Positions 9,305 to 18,036 of a stretch of 64,000 nucleotides of DNA are shown piece by piece. Source of the DNA: Aeromicrobium sp. A1-2. GTDB lineage: Bacteria; Actinomycetota; Actinomycetes; Propionibacteriales; Nocardioidaceae. The notes beneath the pieces were generated by a model. The model worked only from the letters and a program-made list of their open reading frames with translations, was not told where the DNA came from and did no database searches. Each line of letters begins with the position of its first letter. The first letter of the stretch is position 1. A program made the position numbers and the translations under genes. The stretch lies in contig NZ_CP027482.1 of NCBI RefSeq assembly GCF_003443875.1, positions 1,984,001-2,048,000 on the forward strand, read 5' to 3'.

Positions 9305-9666
9305 CAGGCGACCCCGGCGATGCGCGCGACGACGGGCGCCCCACGCGGTGGCACGACGACCGACACCACATCGATGCGGACGCTGGGCGGATCGACGTCG
9401 TGGACCTCCAACCAGTGCATAGCGAGGCGTCTGAGCCGAGCCGCCTTGTGACCCGTCACGGCCTCGAACGGACCGCCGTGGCGCGTGGAGGTGCGGGTCT
9501 TGACCTCACAGATGACCAACGTCGCCCCGTCGCGGGCCACGATGTCGACCTCACCGAACCGGCATGTCCAGTTGCGGGCCAGCACCACCATCCCGAGCGA
9601 CTCGAGGTGGTCGGCGGCGATCCGCTCGCCGAAGGTGCCAAGGGCCTTGTTGCGCGCGTACGTCAT
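9304..9666 (-). CDS. YraN family protein (UPF0102), nuclease-like
   Basis: A small protein with the restriction-endonuclease-like fold signature of the family: GERIAADHLESLG, then FGEVDIVARDG and LVICEVKTRT, which supply the D...ExK residues. The substrate is unknown. The start at 9666 gives 120 residues and the typical MTYARNKALG opening; the longer open frame upstream has no family similarity. Its stop shares one base with the comM start. Confidence 0.88.
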   Translation of the reverse strand: MTYARNKALGTFGERIAADHLESLGMVVLARNWTCRFGEVDIVARDGATLVICEVKTRTSTRHGGPFEAVTGHKAARLRRLAMHWLEVHDVDPPSVRIDVVSVVVPPRGAPVVARIAGVA

Positions 9667-9755
9667 GGTCCCAGCGTCGTCCGAGTCGTCCCGGCATGGC
9701 AGGCTCGATCGACGAGACTGTGGATGGTGACCCGCGCGCCACCCGGTGTGGAAAC

Positions 9756-10373
9756 TCAGCTTCCAGAGACGGGCACTCCGTCCTGGAGAGACGCACGCAG
9801 GAGCGCCCGCGCCGCCCACCGCATCTGGGTGGCTGCCTCGGCCCGAGACAGGCCGCCGACGTCAGTCAGCCATACCAGAGCTTCAATCCCGGTAGCACTG
9901 CGAATCGCTCGGGCCAGGCTCTGCACCCCGGCGTCGGTCAGCTGCGTACGTACGGGCTCCAACGCCTCGACGATCCAACCAATGGCGCGTCCCTGCCGCA
10001 GCGGCAGGTCCTGTCGATTGGGAACGTCATCGGCGAGCGAGAGGCGGAGCATCGTGCGCTGTTGACTCTCGGTCTCGATGATCAGGGACGTGAACGCCTG
10101 GATCACTGCGTCGAGTCGCGGCTCCGGATCTTCAGGTGCGTCATCCCCGAGCAGAGAGCGAGCGTCGGTCTCCGGGTGGGCCGCTGCCAACAACCCATGC
10201 TGGCTTGTGAAGTAGCGGTACGCCGTAGTGCGCGAGACGGCTGCCGCGTCGGCCACCTCGGGGATCGTGGGCGTCAACCCCTGGGCGACCATCTGACGGG
10301 CCGCCGACACCAAGGCAGCACGGGTGCGGTTCTTCTGATCGGTACGTCCTCCGGCTTCATAACCTGTTGACAT
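9756..10373 (-). CDS. TetR family transcriptional regulator
   Basis: The N-terminal helix-turn-helix is clear: PTIPEVADAAAVSRTTAYRYF at about residues 34-54, followed by an all-helical ligand-binding region. 205 residues. It is transcribed divergently from the cupin gene, with a near-perfect 30-base palindrome in the 61-base gap. It most likely represses itself and the cupin gene. The ligand is unknown. Confidence 0.85.
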   Translation of the reverse strand: MSTGYEAGGRTDQKNRTRAALVSAARQMVAQGLTPTIPEVADAAAVSRTTAYRYFTSQHGLLAAAHPETDARSLLGDDAPEDPEPRLDAVIQAFTSLIIETESQQRTMLRLSLADDVPNRQDLPLRQGRAIGWIVEALEPVRTQLTDAGVQSLARAIRSATGIEALVWLTDVGGLSRAEAATQMRWAARALLRASLQDGVPVSGS

Positions 10374-10393
10374 ACACGAAATGGTACTGCAGT

Positions 10394-10423
10394 CTCTTTA
10401 TGGGACACGTATCCCATAAAGAG
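10394..10423. promoter_or_regulatory. TetR-type operator, 30-bp near-perfect palindrome
   Basis: The arms CTCTTTATGGGA and TCCCATAAAGAG are exact reverse complements, separated by CACGTA whose central ACGT is also symmetric. Fourteen of 15 base pairs match. It lies between the divergent TetR and cupin genes and is AT-richer than its surroundings. Binding by the adjacent TetR is inferred from position and symmetry. Confidence 0.75.
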
Positions 10424-10434
10424 TCGAGGCAAAC

Positions 10435-10929
10435 ATGAGCACCCAGACCACCCCACACGCAGTCGTCCGCGCTGACATGGACGGGGAGCGCCGATGGTTC
10501 GCCGGCGGCGGCATGCACACGTGGAAGGTGCACAGCGAGGAGACCGGCGGGGCCTTCATGCTTTTCGAGCACCGGATGGAGCAGGGCAAGCAGACTCCGC
10601 TGCACACGCACCCCGATTCGGACGAGACCATGATCGTCCTCGAGGGCGAGATCGTGATGCACATGGACGGCGTGGATCACCGTGTCGGCCGTGATGGCGT
10701 GGCAGTCGCGACACGCGGGCTCCCCCACGCATTCATGGTCACCTCGCCGTTCGCGCGCCTGCTGTGCCTGCACACGCCGGGGTGCTGCGAGGCGTTCTAC
10801 CGTGACGCCAGCGACCTCGCGGTCGACGGCGAACCCGGCGGCGCCGTGGACTTCGATCGGGTTCGCTCCTCCGCCGCCCGCAACGGCGGGATCGAGCTGC
10901 TGGGTCCGCCACCGTTCACGCAGTCCTGA
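10435..10929 (+). CDS. Cupin domain protein
   Basis: A single cupin fold with metal-binding motif 1 H-T-H-P-x-S-D-E-T (about residues 57-65) and motif 2 GLPHAFMV. The C-terminal third contains LLCLHTPGCCEAF and a Pro-rich end. Similar proteins are called quercetin-dioxygenase-like, but no substrate can be read from the sequence. 164 residues. GAGG lies upstream of the ATG. The divergent TetR and operator suggest induction by a small molecule that the cupin protein may metabolise. Confidence 0.75.
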   Translation: MSTQTTPHAVVRADMDGERRWFAGGGMHTWKVHSEETGGAFMLFEHRMEQGKQTPLHTHPDSDETMIVLEGEIVMHMDGVDHRVGRDGVAVATRGLPHAFMVTSPFARLLCLHTPGCCEAFYRDASDLAVDGEPGGAVDFDRVRSSAARNGGIELLGPPPFTQS

Positions 10930-10930
10930 C

Positions 10931-11242
10931 TCAGTCCGTGACGGGCACCTTGAAGTCCGAGCCCTGCAGCTCCTCGACGTTGACGTCCTTGAAGGTCAGG
11001 ACCTTGACGTTCTTGGCGAACCGCGCGGGGCGGTAGATGTCCCACACCCAGGCGTCGTTCATCGAGACCTCGAAGTAGGCGTCGCCGGTCTCGGACCGCA
11101 CCTTCACATCGACTTGATTGCACAAGTAGAAGCGGCGATCGGTCTCGACAACGTACTTGAAGATCGACACAACGTCGCGATACTCACGATAGAGCGCGAG
11201 CTCCATCTCCGACTCGTAACGATCGAGATCCTCAGAGCTCAT
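10931..11242 (-). CDS. DUF2469 protein
   Basis: A 103-residue protein highly conserved in actinobacteria and almost always beside rnhB (M. tuberculosis Rv2901c type). It contains the family's MSSEDLDRYESEMELALYRE opening and the aromatic-rich WVWDIYRPARF segment. Function unknown. It ends two bases from the cupin stop on the opposite strand and is 27 bases downstream of rnhB. Confidence 0.88.
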   Translation of the reverse strand: MSSEDLDRYESEMELALYREYRDVVSIFKYVVETDRRFYLCNQVDVKVRSETGDAYFEVSMNDAWVWDIYRPARFAKNVKVLTFKDVNVEELQGSDFKVPVTD

Positions 11243-11269
11243 GGCAGACCTGCATCACTGTTCGCTCGC

Positions 11270-11920
11270 TCATGCGGTGCGCCCTTCCATTGCTGCTCGT
11301 ACGTTGACATATCGCCTGCGGTGCTCGGGGCACGGGCCGTTGAGCTCCAACGCCCGCTGGTGGACCGGCGTGCTGTAGCCCTTGTGCGTGGCGAACTCGT
11401 ACGCCGGATAGTCCTCGTGCAGCCGCACCATCATCCGGTCGCGCGTCACCTTGGCGATGACCGAGGCGGCCGAGATCGATGCCGCCACCCGATCACCCTT
11501 CCACATCGCCAAGCCCGGAGCACCCAGGCCATCGACGGGAAAACCGTCGGTCAGGACATAGCCCGGACGCACCGACAACCGAGCCAGGGCTCGGCGCAGC
11601 GCCGCGATGTTGGCGACGTGCAGGCCCATGCGATCGCACTCGCCTGCCGGGACCACGACGACCGATACGTCGACGGCTCGATCCATGATCAGCTCGAAGC
11701 AGGCCTCACGGCGCTTCTCGGTGAGCAGCTTGGAGTCCGCCAGGCCCCTGATGGGGCGGTCGAGGATCACAGCGGCGGCCACCAATGGCCCCGCACACGC
11801 GCCACGGCCGGCCTCGTCGACGCCGGCAACCGGATGCAGGCCCTGCCGGGCGAGCGCACGCTCGAACCCGTAGAGCCCGGCATCACGCCGGATCGTCGAA
11901 CCCTTGGCCAGCCGTGTCAC
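11270..11920 (-). CDS. rnhB: Ribonuclease HII
   Basis: Removes ribonucleotides misincorporated in DNA and RNA from RNA-DNA hybrids. The catalytic DE pair is in [20 protein letters not shown]; the downstream acidic residues are in [11 protein letters not shown], and [12 protein letters not shown] is the conserved family segment. 216 residues, GTG start. In many actinobacteria lepB (signal peptidase I) lies between rplS and rnhB; here only 52 bases separate them. Confidence 0.94.
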   Translation of the reverse strand: MTRLAKGSTIRRDAGLYGFERALARQGLHPVAGVDEAGRGACAGPLVAAAVILDRPIRGLADSKLLTEKRREACFELIMDRAVDVSVVVVPAGECDRMGLHVANIAALRRALARLSVRPGYVLTDGFPVDGLGAPGLAMWKGDRVAASISAASVIAKVTRDRMMVRLHEDYPAYEFATHKGYSTPVHQRALELNGPCPEHRRRYVNVRAAMEGRTA

Positions 11921-11972
11921 GCAGTGAGCCTAGCCGCAACTGATGACGCTGCGGCGACGGACGCGCAGACGC

Positions 11973-12323
11973 TCAGATGTCGCGCTTTTCCTTGATCTTG
12001 GCGGCCTTGCCGCGCAGGCTGCGGAGGTAGTAGAGCTTGGCGCGGCGCACGTCGCCGCGGATCGCGACCTCGATCTTCTCGATCACGGGGGTGTGCAGCG
12101 GGAACGTACGCTCCACGCCGACGCCGAAGCTGACCTTGCGGACCGTGAACGTACGGCCGACGCCCGAGCCCTGCACCTTGATGCAGACGCCCTTGAACAC
12201 CTGGACGCGCGAGCGGGTGCCCTCGATGACCTTGACGTGCACGTCGAGCGTGTCGCCGGCGCGGAAGTCAGGAAGATCGGTGCGCAGTGCTGCGTTGCCG
12301 ACCTGATCGACGATGTTGGTCAT
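11973..12323 (-). CDS. rplS: 50S ribosomal protein L19
   Basis: A 116-residue L19 with [19 protein letters not shown] and the C-terminal [26 protein letters not shown] lies upstream of the ATG at 12323. The open frame extends 108 bases upstream without L19 similarity. It is separated from trmD by about 158 bases, so it may have its own promoter. Confidence 0.97.
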   Translation of the reverse strand: MTNIVDQVGNAALRTDLPDFRAGDTLDVHVKVIEGTRSRVQVFKGVCIKVQGSGVGRTFTVRKVSFGVGVERTFPLHTPVIEKIEVAIRGDVRRAKLYYLRSLRGKAAKIKEKRDI

Positions 12324-12481
12324 GGTGTTCTCCTCGCTGGTGCCACAGGTCACCGACGGATAGCTTGCGAAAATGAGGGGGGTCGTGCGGCGGTCATCAC
12401 GATTCCCCTGAGGCAGAATCGTCAGCGCCAAGGGTCAATGTTGCCACATGCGGCCGGTCCGGAGGAAATCGGCCGTCCGGC

Positions 12482-13162
12482 TCAGGTCAGCAGATCGGGG
12501 CGGCGCTGCCGCGTACGTTCCAGCGCCTGCTCCCGGCGCCATGTGGCGATCGCTGCATGATTGCCCGAGAGCAGGATCTCCGGCACGTCCAGACCCCGCC
12601 AGCTGGACGGTTTGGTGTAGACGGGGTACTCCAGCAGGCCGTCGTCGCCGTGCGACTCCTCGACCAGGGACTCGGGGTTGCCCATGAAGCCGGGGATCAG
12701 GCGGACGATCGCCTCGATCATCGCCAGCGCGGCGACCTCTCCCCCGTTGAGCACGAAGTCGCCCAACGACACCTCTTCGACCCGCCAGCGGTCTGCGGCA
12801 TGGTCGATGACGCGTTGGTCGATGCCCTCGTAGCGACCGCAGGCGAAAACCAGATGGCCCTCACGGCTGAGCCGGTCAGCACCACGCTGCGTGAACGGGA
12901 CGCCCGACGGCGTCGGGACGACGATGACGCTCTCAGGGGTGCTCAGCGCGTCGAGTGCCTCACCCCACGGCTCGGCCTTCATGACCATGCCGGCCCCGCC
13001 GCCGTACGGCGTGTCGTCGACGCTGCGGTGCTTGTCGGTCGTGAAGTCGCGCAGGTCGTGAGTCGTGACCTGCAGCAGGCCCGACGCCTGGGCCTTGCCC
13101 GCCAGCGACAACTGGAGGGCATCCAGGTAGGCCGGGAAGATGGACAGGACGTCGATCTGCAC
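12482..13162 (-). CDS. trmD: tRNA (guanine-N1)-methyltransferase
   Basis: Methylates G37 of tRNAs reading CNN codons, preventing frameshifting. It has the SPOUT knot signature: [16 protein letters not shown] and [15 protein letters not shown]. 226 residues with a GTG start, three bases after the rimM stop region. The rpsP-KH-rimM-trmD order is the conserved 30S/tRNA maturation operon. Confidence 0.96.
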   Translation of the reverse strand: MQIDVLSIFPAYLDALQLSLAGKAQASGLLQVTTHDLRDFTTDKHRSVDDTPYGGGAGMVMKAEPWGEALDALSTPESVIVVPTPSGVPFTQRGADRLSREGHLVFACGRYEGIDQRVIDHAADRWRVEEVSLGDFVLNGGEVAALAMIEAIVRLIPGFMGNPESLVEESHGDDGLLEYPVYTKPSSWRGLDVPEILLSGNHAAIATWRREQALERTRQRRPDLLT

Positions 13163-13164
13163 GG

Positions 13165-13680
13165 TCAGTCGCTCGTCTCGGCCCGGGTCGGGTCGAGCAG
13201 CCCCTCGATCTCGTTGATCGTGACGAAGCCTCCCGCGACATCGACGACAGGCACGATCTCGGTGACGAACGGCACGAACACCTCGCGGTCGTCGATCTTG
13301 ACCGCCAACGTGTCCTGGTGAGGTCCGTGGACGATGCCGGTGACAGTACCCACGACGGTGTCGCCGGTGCGCGCCTCGAGGCCGACCAGCTGGTGGTCGT
13401 AGAACTCTTCCGGATCCGCCGGCACGTCCAGCGGATCGACGAACGCCTCGAGGATCGTGCCGTGGATGGCCTCAGCCGCATTGCGGTCCGGGATCTCCTT
13501 GAACGCGACGACCAGCCGGCCGCTGTGGTGCCGGGCGGAGGCAACCGTGAGGGTGCGCTTGCCGCACACGACCGACGAGCCCGGAGCGAAACGTCGCTCG
13601 GGCTCGTCGGTGCGGATGTCGACGTTCAGCTCGCCGCGAATTCCGTGGGCCCGGCCGATACGACCGATGACGACCTGCAC
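13165..13680 (-). CDS. rimM: 16S rRNA maturation factor RimM
   Basis: Assists late assembly of the 30S head and binds S19. [19 protein letters not shown] is the family N-terminus and the PRC-barrel half follows ([15 protein letters not shown]). The GTG at 13680 is chosen because it begins exactly at the conserved N-terminus and lies four bases after the KH protein stop. 171 residues. The longer open frame overlaps the KH gene and has no similarity. Confidence 0.93.
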   Translation of the reverse strand: MQVVIGRIGRAHGIRGELNVDIRTDEPERRFAPGSSVVCGKRTLTVASARHHSGRLVVAFKEIPDRNAAEAIHGTILEAFVDPLDVPADPEEFYDHQLVGLEARTGDTVVGTVTGIVHGPHQDTLAVKIDDREVFVPFVTEIVPVVDVAGGFVTINEIEGLLDPTRAETSD

Positions 13681-13684
13681 GGGA

Positions 13685-13933
13685 TCAGCTCCGGCGATCG
13701 ACGTCCACGAAGTCGATGCGCGCACCGCCACGTCCGGCGATCGCGCCCGCGACCTTGCGGATGGCGGTGGCCGTGCGGCCCTGTCGGCCGATGACCTTGC
13801 CGAGGTCGTCGGGATTGACCCGGACCTCGAACAGCTCGCCGTTGCGCGTCTGCTTGGCACGAACCTCGACGTCGTCAGGACTGTCGACGATGCCGGCGAC
13901 GAGATGCTCGATGACCTCGATGATGGGTGCCAC
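13685..13933 (-). CDS. KH-domain RNA-binding protein (KhpA type)
   Basis: An 82-residue single KH domain containing DDLGKVIGRQGRTATAIRKV, with the GxxG loop as GRQG. KhpA-type proteins bind RNA and affect cell division and envelope genes in Gram-positive bacteria. GTG start, two bases after rpsP. Its place between rpsP and rimM is the conserved one. Confidence 0.92.
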   Translation of the reverse strand: MAPIIEVIEHLVAGIVDSPDDVEVRAKQTRNGELFEVRVNPDDLGKVIGRQGRTATAIRKVAGAIAGRGGARIDFVDVDRRS

Positions 13934-13935
13934 GG

Positions 13936-14493
13936 TCAGGCCTTGGCCTCGTCGGCGGCCTTGGGCTCTTCAGCCTTCGGCTCGTCGGCCTTGGGCTTGT
14001 CAGCCTTCGGCTCTTCAGCCTTCGGCTCTTCAGCCTTCGGCTTGTCAGCCTTCGGCTCGTCGGCCTTCGGCTCGTCGGCCTTCGGCTCTTCAGCCTTGGG
14101 CTCGTCGGCCTTGGCAGCAGCCTTCTTGGCAGCGGCGGCCTTCTTGGTCGTCGCGTCGGCCTTGGCCTCGCTGTGGAGCTCCTTGAGGGCGTCCTGGAAG
14201 ATGTCTTCCTTCGAGCGCTTCTCCTCGGCGAACTTCATGGTGTTCTTGCCACCGATGTCGCCGGTGATCTTGAGCAGCGCAGCGACGGCCTCGGTCGGCT
14301 GAGCGCCGACTCCGAGCCAGTACTGGGCGCGCTCGCCATCGACCTTGATGATCGACGGGTCGGCCTTGGGGTTGTACGTACCGATCTCCTCGATGACGCG
14401 TCCGTCGCGCTTGGTGCGCGAGTCGGCGATGACGATGCGGTAGAACGGCGTACGAATCTTGCCCATGCGCTTCAGGCGAATCTTGACTGCCAC
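13936..14493 (-). CDS. rpsP: 30S ribosomal protein S16 with acidic repeat tail
   Basis: The first 80 or so residues ([20 protein letters not shown]) are a normal S16. After a Lys/Ala-rich linker, residues about 130-185 are repeats of [10 protein letters not shown] and PKADK. Total length is 185, against about 82 in E. coli. GTG start with AGGAG twelve bases upstream. First gene of the rpsP operon; the promoter must lie in 14494-14673. Confidence 0.95.
   Translation of the reverse strand: MAVKIRLKRMGKIRTPFYRIVIADSRTKRDGRVIEEIGTYNPKADPSIIKVDGERAQYWLGVGAQPTEAVAALLKITGDIGGKNTMKFAEEKRSKEDIFQDALKELHSEAKADATTKKAAAAKKAAAKADEPKAEEPKADEPKADEPKADKPKAEEPKAEEPKADKPKADEPKAEEPKAADEAKA
13957..14110 (-). repeat. 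15-bp tandem repeats coding the S16 PKA(D/E)E tail
   Basis: About ten copies of a 15-base unit such as cttcggctcgtcggc, cttcggctcttcagc and cttgggctcgtcggc, each coding [10 protein letters not shown] or PKADK. Synonymous variation between copies is small, which suggests recent expansion by slippage or unequal exchange. The reading frame is kept throughout. Confidence 0.85.
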
Positions 14494-14673
14494 GAGTGTG
14501 GTGTCTCCTCAGATGTATGAATGTGGTGATCTGCCGGTGTCGCGTGGGGACACGGCCGACGAGATCGGTGAGCCGGAGTGCACGGAGATGAGAGGGTCCC
14601 CGATGCGTACCGGACGCAAGGAGTCATTCTGCCAGAACACCCGCCGTGGCTCCAATTCGGTGCTGCGCTCGGA
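14494..14673 (-). other. Non-coding region upstream of rpsP
   Basis: A 180-base gap between the DUF2236 gene stop and the rpsP start on the same strand. It should contain the rpsP promoter and leader. I found no convincing ORF, terminator hairpin or promoter hexamers. Confidence 0.4.
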
Positions 14674-15504
14674 TCAGACGAGCGGCTTGCCAGCCCGGAT
14701 CCGGCGACGCACGTCCCACATGTAGATGTTGAACGGGAACTCTCGCACGGGCCGTGGTGAGAACCGCGAGACCCACCCGCACGCACGGAAGAACCGGTCG
14801 AACCGCCGCTGCTGACCTGAGCTCCACGTCGCCTGCATCTGGTCGCGCAGAACCTGCGGCAGGAAGCCGATCGTGAAGAACCGACTCGACGGCGCGAACG
14901 GCCACCGCAGCCAGGCGGGCAGCTGTTCGAGGTTGGTCAGCGACCACAGGTACTTGCGGGTCATGTCGTCGATCTCGCACCGCGCCAGCCCTTGCTCCCA
15001 GTACACCGCGAAGGCCGCGCGATCGGTCGGCCACTGGTCGCGGGTGACCTGCAACGAGGTGCCGAGCGTGGCCGCCTCTTGGTAGAGGTGGTCCGCCACG
15101 TCTTCGTCGAGCGGGCCGTGCAGCGCCTCGTGGCCCAGGACGAATCCCATGTAGAGGCAAGCGGCGACCCACAGCTGGAGGTCCTTGTTGAACGCGTTGA
15201 ACTTCACCTCCGCACCCGGTGCGGATTGCACCTGACGGTGCACCCGGTTGACCGCCTCGCGATACGCGTCGATCTCGGCATCGGTGCCCAGCGTCGCGAC
15301 GGCCAGATAGCTCAGCGTCGTCCGCAGCCGCTTCATTGGGTGTTTGAAGACGTTCCCGCTCTCCACCGAGCCGTGGATCACGCCATGCCCGACAGGCCGC
15401 AACGCCAGCTGCATGATGACGTTGGCGGTCGCCCCCTGCAGCATGATCGGGTCGAACGTGTAGCGCAGACGGTGATCGTCCGGGAGGACGGTGGTGGCTG
15501 GCAT
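14674..15504 (-). CDS. DUF2236 / MpaB-like oxygenase family protein
   Basis: A member of the DUF2236 family, which includes the haem latex-clearing protein and MpaB relatives. Visible features: DPIMLQGATANVIMQLA near the N-terminus, HGSVESGNVFKHPMKRLRTT, and VAACLYMGFVLGHEAL, with several His and Arg that could ligate haem. The ATG at 15504 is chosen because GGAG lies six bases upstream; the upstream ATG at 15537 falls inside the operator palindrome. 276 residues. Divergent from a TetR gene. Substrate unknown. Confidence 0.75.
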   Translation of the reverse strand: MPATTVLPDDHRLRYTFDPIMLQGATANVIMQLALRPVGHGVIHGSVESGNVFKHPMKRLRTTLSYLAVATLGTDAEIDAYREAVNRVHRQVQSAPGAEVKFNAFNKDLQLWVAACLYMGFVLGHEALHGPLDEDVADHLYQEAATLGTSLQVTRDQWPTDRAAFAVYWEQGLARCEIDDMTRKYLWSLTNLEQLPAWLRWPFAPSSRFFTIGFLPQVLRDQMQATWSSGQQRRFDRFFRACGWVSRFSPRPVREFPFNIYMWDVRRRIRAGKPLV

Positions 15505-15516
15505 CGCAGCTCCAAT

Positions 15517-15538
15517 TGTGAGAACAGATGTTCTCACA
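15517..15538. promoter_or_regulatory. TetR-type operator, 22-bp palindrome
   Basis: TGTGAGAACA and TGTTCTCACA are exact inverted 10-base arms around GA. It lies between the divergent DUF2236 and TetR genes and just upstream of the DUF2236 start. Local autoregulation by the adjacent TetR is the simplest reading. Confidence 0.75.
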
Positions 15539-15577
15539 TATCGAACCGGTTGAGCTCGCCCATGTCAAGATGTAGCC

Positions 15578-16207
15578 ATGACTCCCTCGTCCTCCGCACG
15601 CCCGTACGGGGGCATCGACGCTGCCCAGCGCGTCGCCGAGCGCCGTGAGCGACTACTCGAGGCGGGGCTCGACCTGCTCGGATCGGCTGACGAAGGCTCG
15701 GCACTGACGGTGCGCGGCGTGTGCACCCGGGCTGGGCTCGTGGCCCGCTACTTCTACGAGGGATTCGCCGACAGCGACGCGCTCGCCGTCGCCGTCTACG
15801 AGCAGGTCGTGCAGGACCTGGTCGAGGATGCGCTCGCCGCCCTGACAGATGCGCCCGCCGACGATCGCGAGCAGATCCGGTTCGGACTCTCAGCGATCAT
15901 CGACCACCTGGCCGACGACCCACGGCGCGGCAGGCTCATGTTCACCACCGCGGTGACACACCCTGCCCTTGCGGCCAAGCGGCTCGAGATGATGCGGATG
16001 TTTGCTGGCCTGCTCGCGACCCAGGCCCAGTCGTTCTACGACACCGATCCCAGCAGTCGACTCGACGCCGTGGCGCGTTTCCTGGTGGGCGGGTTCGGCG
16101 AGACCCTGACTGCGTGGCAGCACGGCGATCTCGACCTCAGCCAGGAAGACCTCGTCGAGGTCTGTCTCGAGCTGTTCGCTGCCTCCTTCACGTCGCTGGG
16201 AGCCTGA
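15578..16207 (+). CDS. TetR family transcriptional regulator
   Basis: The HTH is at residues 45-66 (LTVRGVCTRAGLVARYFYEGF), preceded by the typical QRVAERRERLLEAGLDLL helix. 209 residues. It is divergent from the DUF2236 gene across a perfect-arm operator, so it probably controls that gene and itself. The ligand may be a fatty or aromatic compound, given the neighbours, but this is guesswork. Confidence 0.85.
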   Translation: MTPSSSARPYGGIDAAQRVAERRERLLEAGLDLLGSADEGSALTVRGVCTRAGLVARYFYEGFADSDALAVAVYEQVVQDLVEDALAALTDAPADDREQIRFGLSAIIDHLADDPRRGRLMFTTAVTHPALAAKRLEMMRMFAGLLATQAQSFYDTDPSSRLDAVARFLVGGFGETLTAWQHGDLDLSQEDLVEVCLELFAASFTSLGA

Positions 16208-16212
16208 GCCGG

Positions 16213-16983
16213 TCAGAACGTGCCGTGCCTCCCCTCGCCATCGGCGAACCGCTGGGCGCCGTCCGCGCCCTCGGAGCGAACCATCGGCACGCCGTTCGCG
16301 CCCTCGGAGCGAAGGGCCGCATCGAGCGGCAGGTCCCACTGGCGGTAGGCCGAGGCCCGGTCGACCTTCATGCACTCCGCCGGAAAGGCGGCGATCTGCT
16401 CGGCGATGTGGTGCGCCACGGCGAGCGACTCCCCCACCGGCACGACCCGGTTCGCGAGTCCCATCTGCAGGGCCTCGTGCGCGCCGACCGGTCGGCCGGT
16501 CAGGATCATGTCCAGGGCCCGCCCCTGGCCCACGATGCGCGGGAGACGCACAGTGCCGCCGTCGATCAGCGGGACGCCCCAGCGCCGGCAGAACACACCG
16601 AAGATCGCGTCCTCCTCGACGACCCGCAGGTCCGCGAGCAGCGCAAGCTCCAGGCCGCCCGCCACGGCGTGCCCGGACACCGCCGCGATGACAGGCTTGC
16701 CGATTTCCATCCGACTGGGGCCCATCGGACCACTGCCCAGGCCATCGGGGTCGAGCTGGTTGCGTCGCTCCGGATCACCGACCGCGCTCAGGTCGGCGCC
16801 GGCGCAGAACGTGCCGCCCGCACCGGTCAGGACTGCGACGGCCAGTGTGTCGTCCTCGCCGAAACGCAGGAAGGCCTCGTGCAGCTCGGCGGCCATCGGC
16901 CCGTCGACCGCGTTGCGCACCTCGGGCCGATCCATTGTGATGGTGCAGATGCCTTCGTCGACATCGAAACGAACATGACTCAT
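16213..16983 (-). CDS. Enoyl-CoA hydratase/isomerase family protein
   Basis: Crotonase fold with the CoA-binding oxyanion-hole segments GGTFCAGADLSAV and AAVSGHAVAGGLELALLADL. The start MSHVRFDVDEGICTITMDRP at 16983 fits the family; 256 residues. The C-terminus includes a short duplication (RSEGANG / RSEGADG). It converges with the TetR gene, five bases away. The exact acyl-CoA substrate cannot be read. Confidence 0.85.
   Translation of the reverse strand: MSHVRFDVDEGICTITMDRPEVRNAVDGPMAAELHEAFLRFGEDDTLAVAVLTGAGGTFCAGADLSAVGDPERRNQLDPDGLGSGPMGPSRMEIGKPVIAAVSGHAVAGGLELALLADLRVVEEDAIFGVFCRRWGVPLIDGGTVRLPRIVGQGRALDMILTGRPVGAHEALQMGLANRVVPVGESLAVAHHIAEQIAAFPAECMKVDRASAYRQWDLPLDAALRSEGANGVPMVRSEGADGAQRFADGEGRHGTF
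16258..16313 (-). repeat. Direct repeat, two 23-bp copies at 33-bp period
   Basis: gccgtccgcgccctcggagc followed by gaa at 16258-16280 recurs at 16291-16313 with one mismatch. It lies in the 3' end of the enoyl-CoA hydratase gene and duplicates 11 codons in frame. Confidence 0.8.
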
Positions 16984-17095
16984 GCCGCCATTCTTGCCGC
17001 CCGGCCACTGGCTCCCCACCCGACCGCGCCTTTCGCAGCAGGAAGGTGCGGAAGTCGTGTCACGGAACGCTAGTGCCGCGTCCTGCCGGGCGAGC

Positions 17096-17986
17096 CTAGT
17101 TCCGCCCCGGCGCCCAGCCGGGCGGGGCCAGGACGTAGCCCAGCTTGTCGCGCAGGCGTCGCGTTCGCCTGACGTCGTCCCAGATCTTGACGTACTCGCC
17201 GTACTGCAGGGTCCACACGTTGTAGGTGCCGACGGGATAGGTCAGTCCGTACGTGGGTCGGTGCTGCTCGACCTGGAAGCTGCCGAAGAGCCGGTCCCAC
17301 ACGATCAGGATGCCGCCGTAGTTGCGGTCGAGATAGATCGGGTCCGAGCCGTGGTGCACCCGGTGGTGCGACGGCGTGTTGAACACGGCCTCCCACCAAC
17401 GGGGGAATCGATCGATCCGCTCGGTGTGCAGGTGGAACTGCCAGATCAGGTTGAGTGAGAAGACGAAGTAGATCATCCACGGCGGCACGCCCAGCAGTGG
17501 GAGGGGCAGCCAGATCAGCACCTCGAACCACTGGTTCCACTTCTGCCGCAGTGCGGTGGAGAAGTTGAAGTAGACACTCGAGTGGTGAGCCTGGTGTCCC
17601 GCCCAGCCGATGCGGACCCGGTGCGCGAACCGGTGGTACGTGTACCAGAGCAGGTCGACACCGATGATGACCCCGACCCACGTCCACGGGTTGCTCGCCG
17701 AGAGGTGCCACGGCGCCAGGTGGACGTAGATCACGGTGTAGAGCAGGAACGCAGCGGTGCGGAACACCACCGAGAACCCCAGCGAACCGAGGAACATCGT
17801 CAGACTCGTCCGGGTGTCCTCCTTGAGGTAGCCCATTCCGGGCCGGTCCCCACTCGCTTCGGCCTCCTGCTTGTCGTGCGCATCCTCGCGGCGCACGGCC
17901 GCCATCTCGATGACCATGAACAGCAGGAAGAACGGCACCGCGGCACCAGCCGGGTCACTCAGGTTGTGCTTGAAGGCTTCCCACAT
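17096..17986 (-). CDS. Sterol desaturase / fatty acid hydroxylase family membrane protein
   Basis: An integral membrane di-iron enzyme family. The three histidine boxes are present: HRFAH, HQAHH and HHRVHHG, set among four or more hydrophobic segments. 296 residues from the ATG at 17986 (MWEAFKHNLSDPAG). It lies beside an enoyl-CoA hydratase and a DUF2236 protein, consistent with lipid or isoprenoid modification, but no substrate is indicated. Confidence 0.85.
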   Translation of the reverse strand: MWEAFKHNLSDPAGAAVPFFLLFMVIEMAAVRREDAHDKQEAEASGDRPGMGYLKEDTRTSLTMFLGSLGFSVVFRTAAFLLYTVIYVHLAPWHLSASNPWTWVGVIIGVDLLWYTYHRFAHRVRIGWAGHQAHHSSVYFNFSTALRQKWNQWFEVLIWLPLPLLGVPPWMIYFVFSLNLIWQFHLHTERIDRFPRWWEAVFNTPSHHRVHHGSDPIYLDRNYGGILIVWDRLFGSFQVEQHRPTYGLTYPVGTYNVWTLQYGEYVKIWDDVRRTRRLRDKLGYVLAPPGWAPGRN

Positions 17987-18036
17987 CGGGCCATCGTGGC
18001 ACGCGGGCGGGTCTAAGGTCGTCGTATGCTCACGAC

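Noticed and set aside
13957-14110. Repeat array as a CRISPR
   Set aside because: The 15-base units are tandem without spacers and code in frame for the S16 tail.
15505-15537. Upstream ATG for the DUF2236 gene
   Set aside because: It lies inside the operator palindrome; the ATG at 15504 has GGAG at good spacing.
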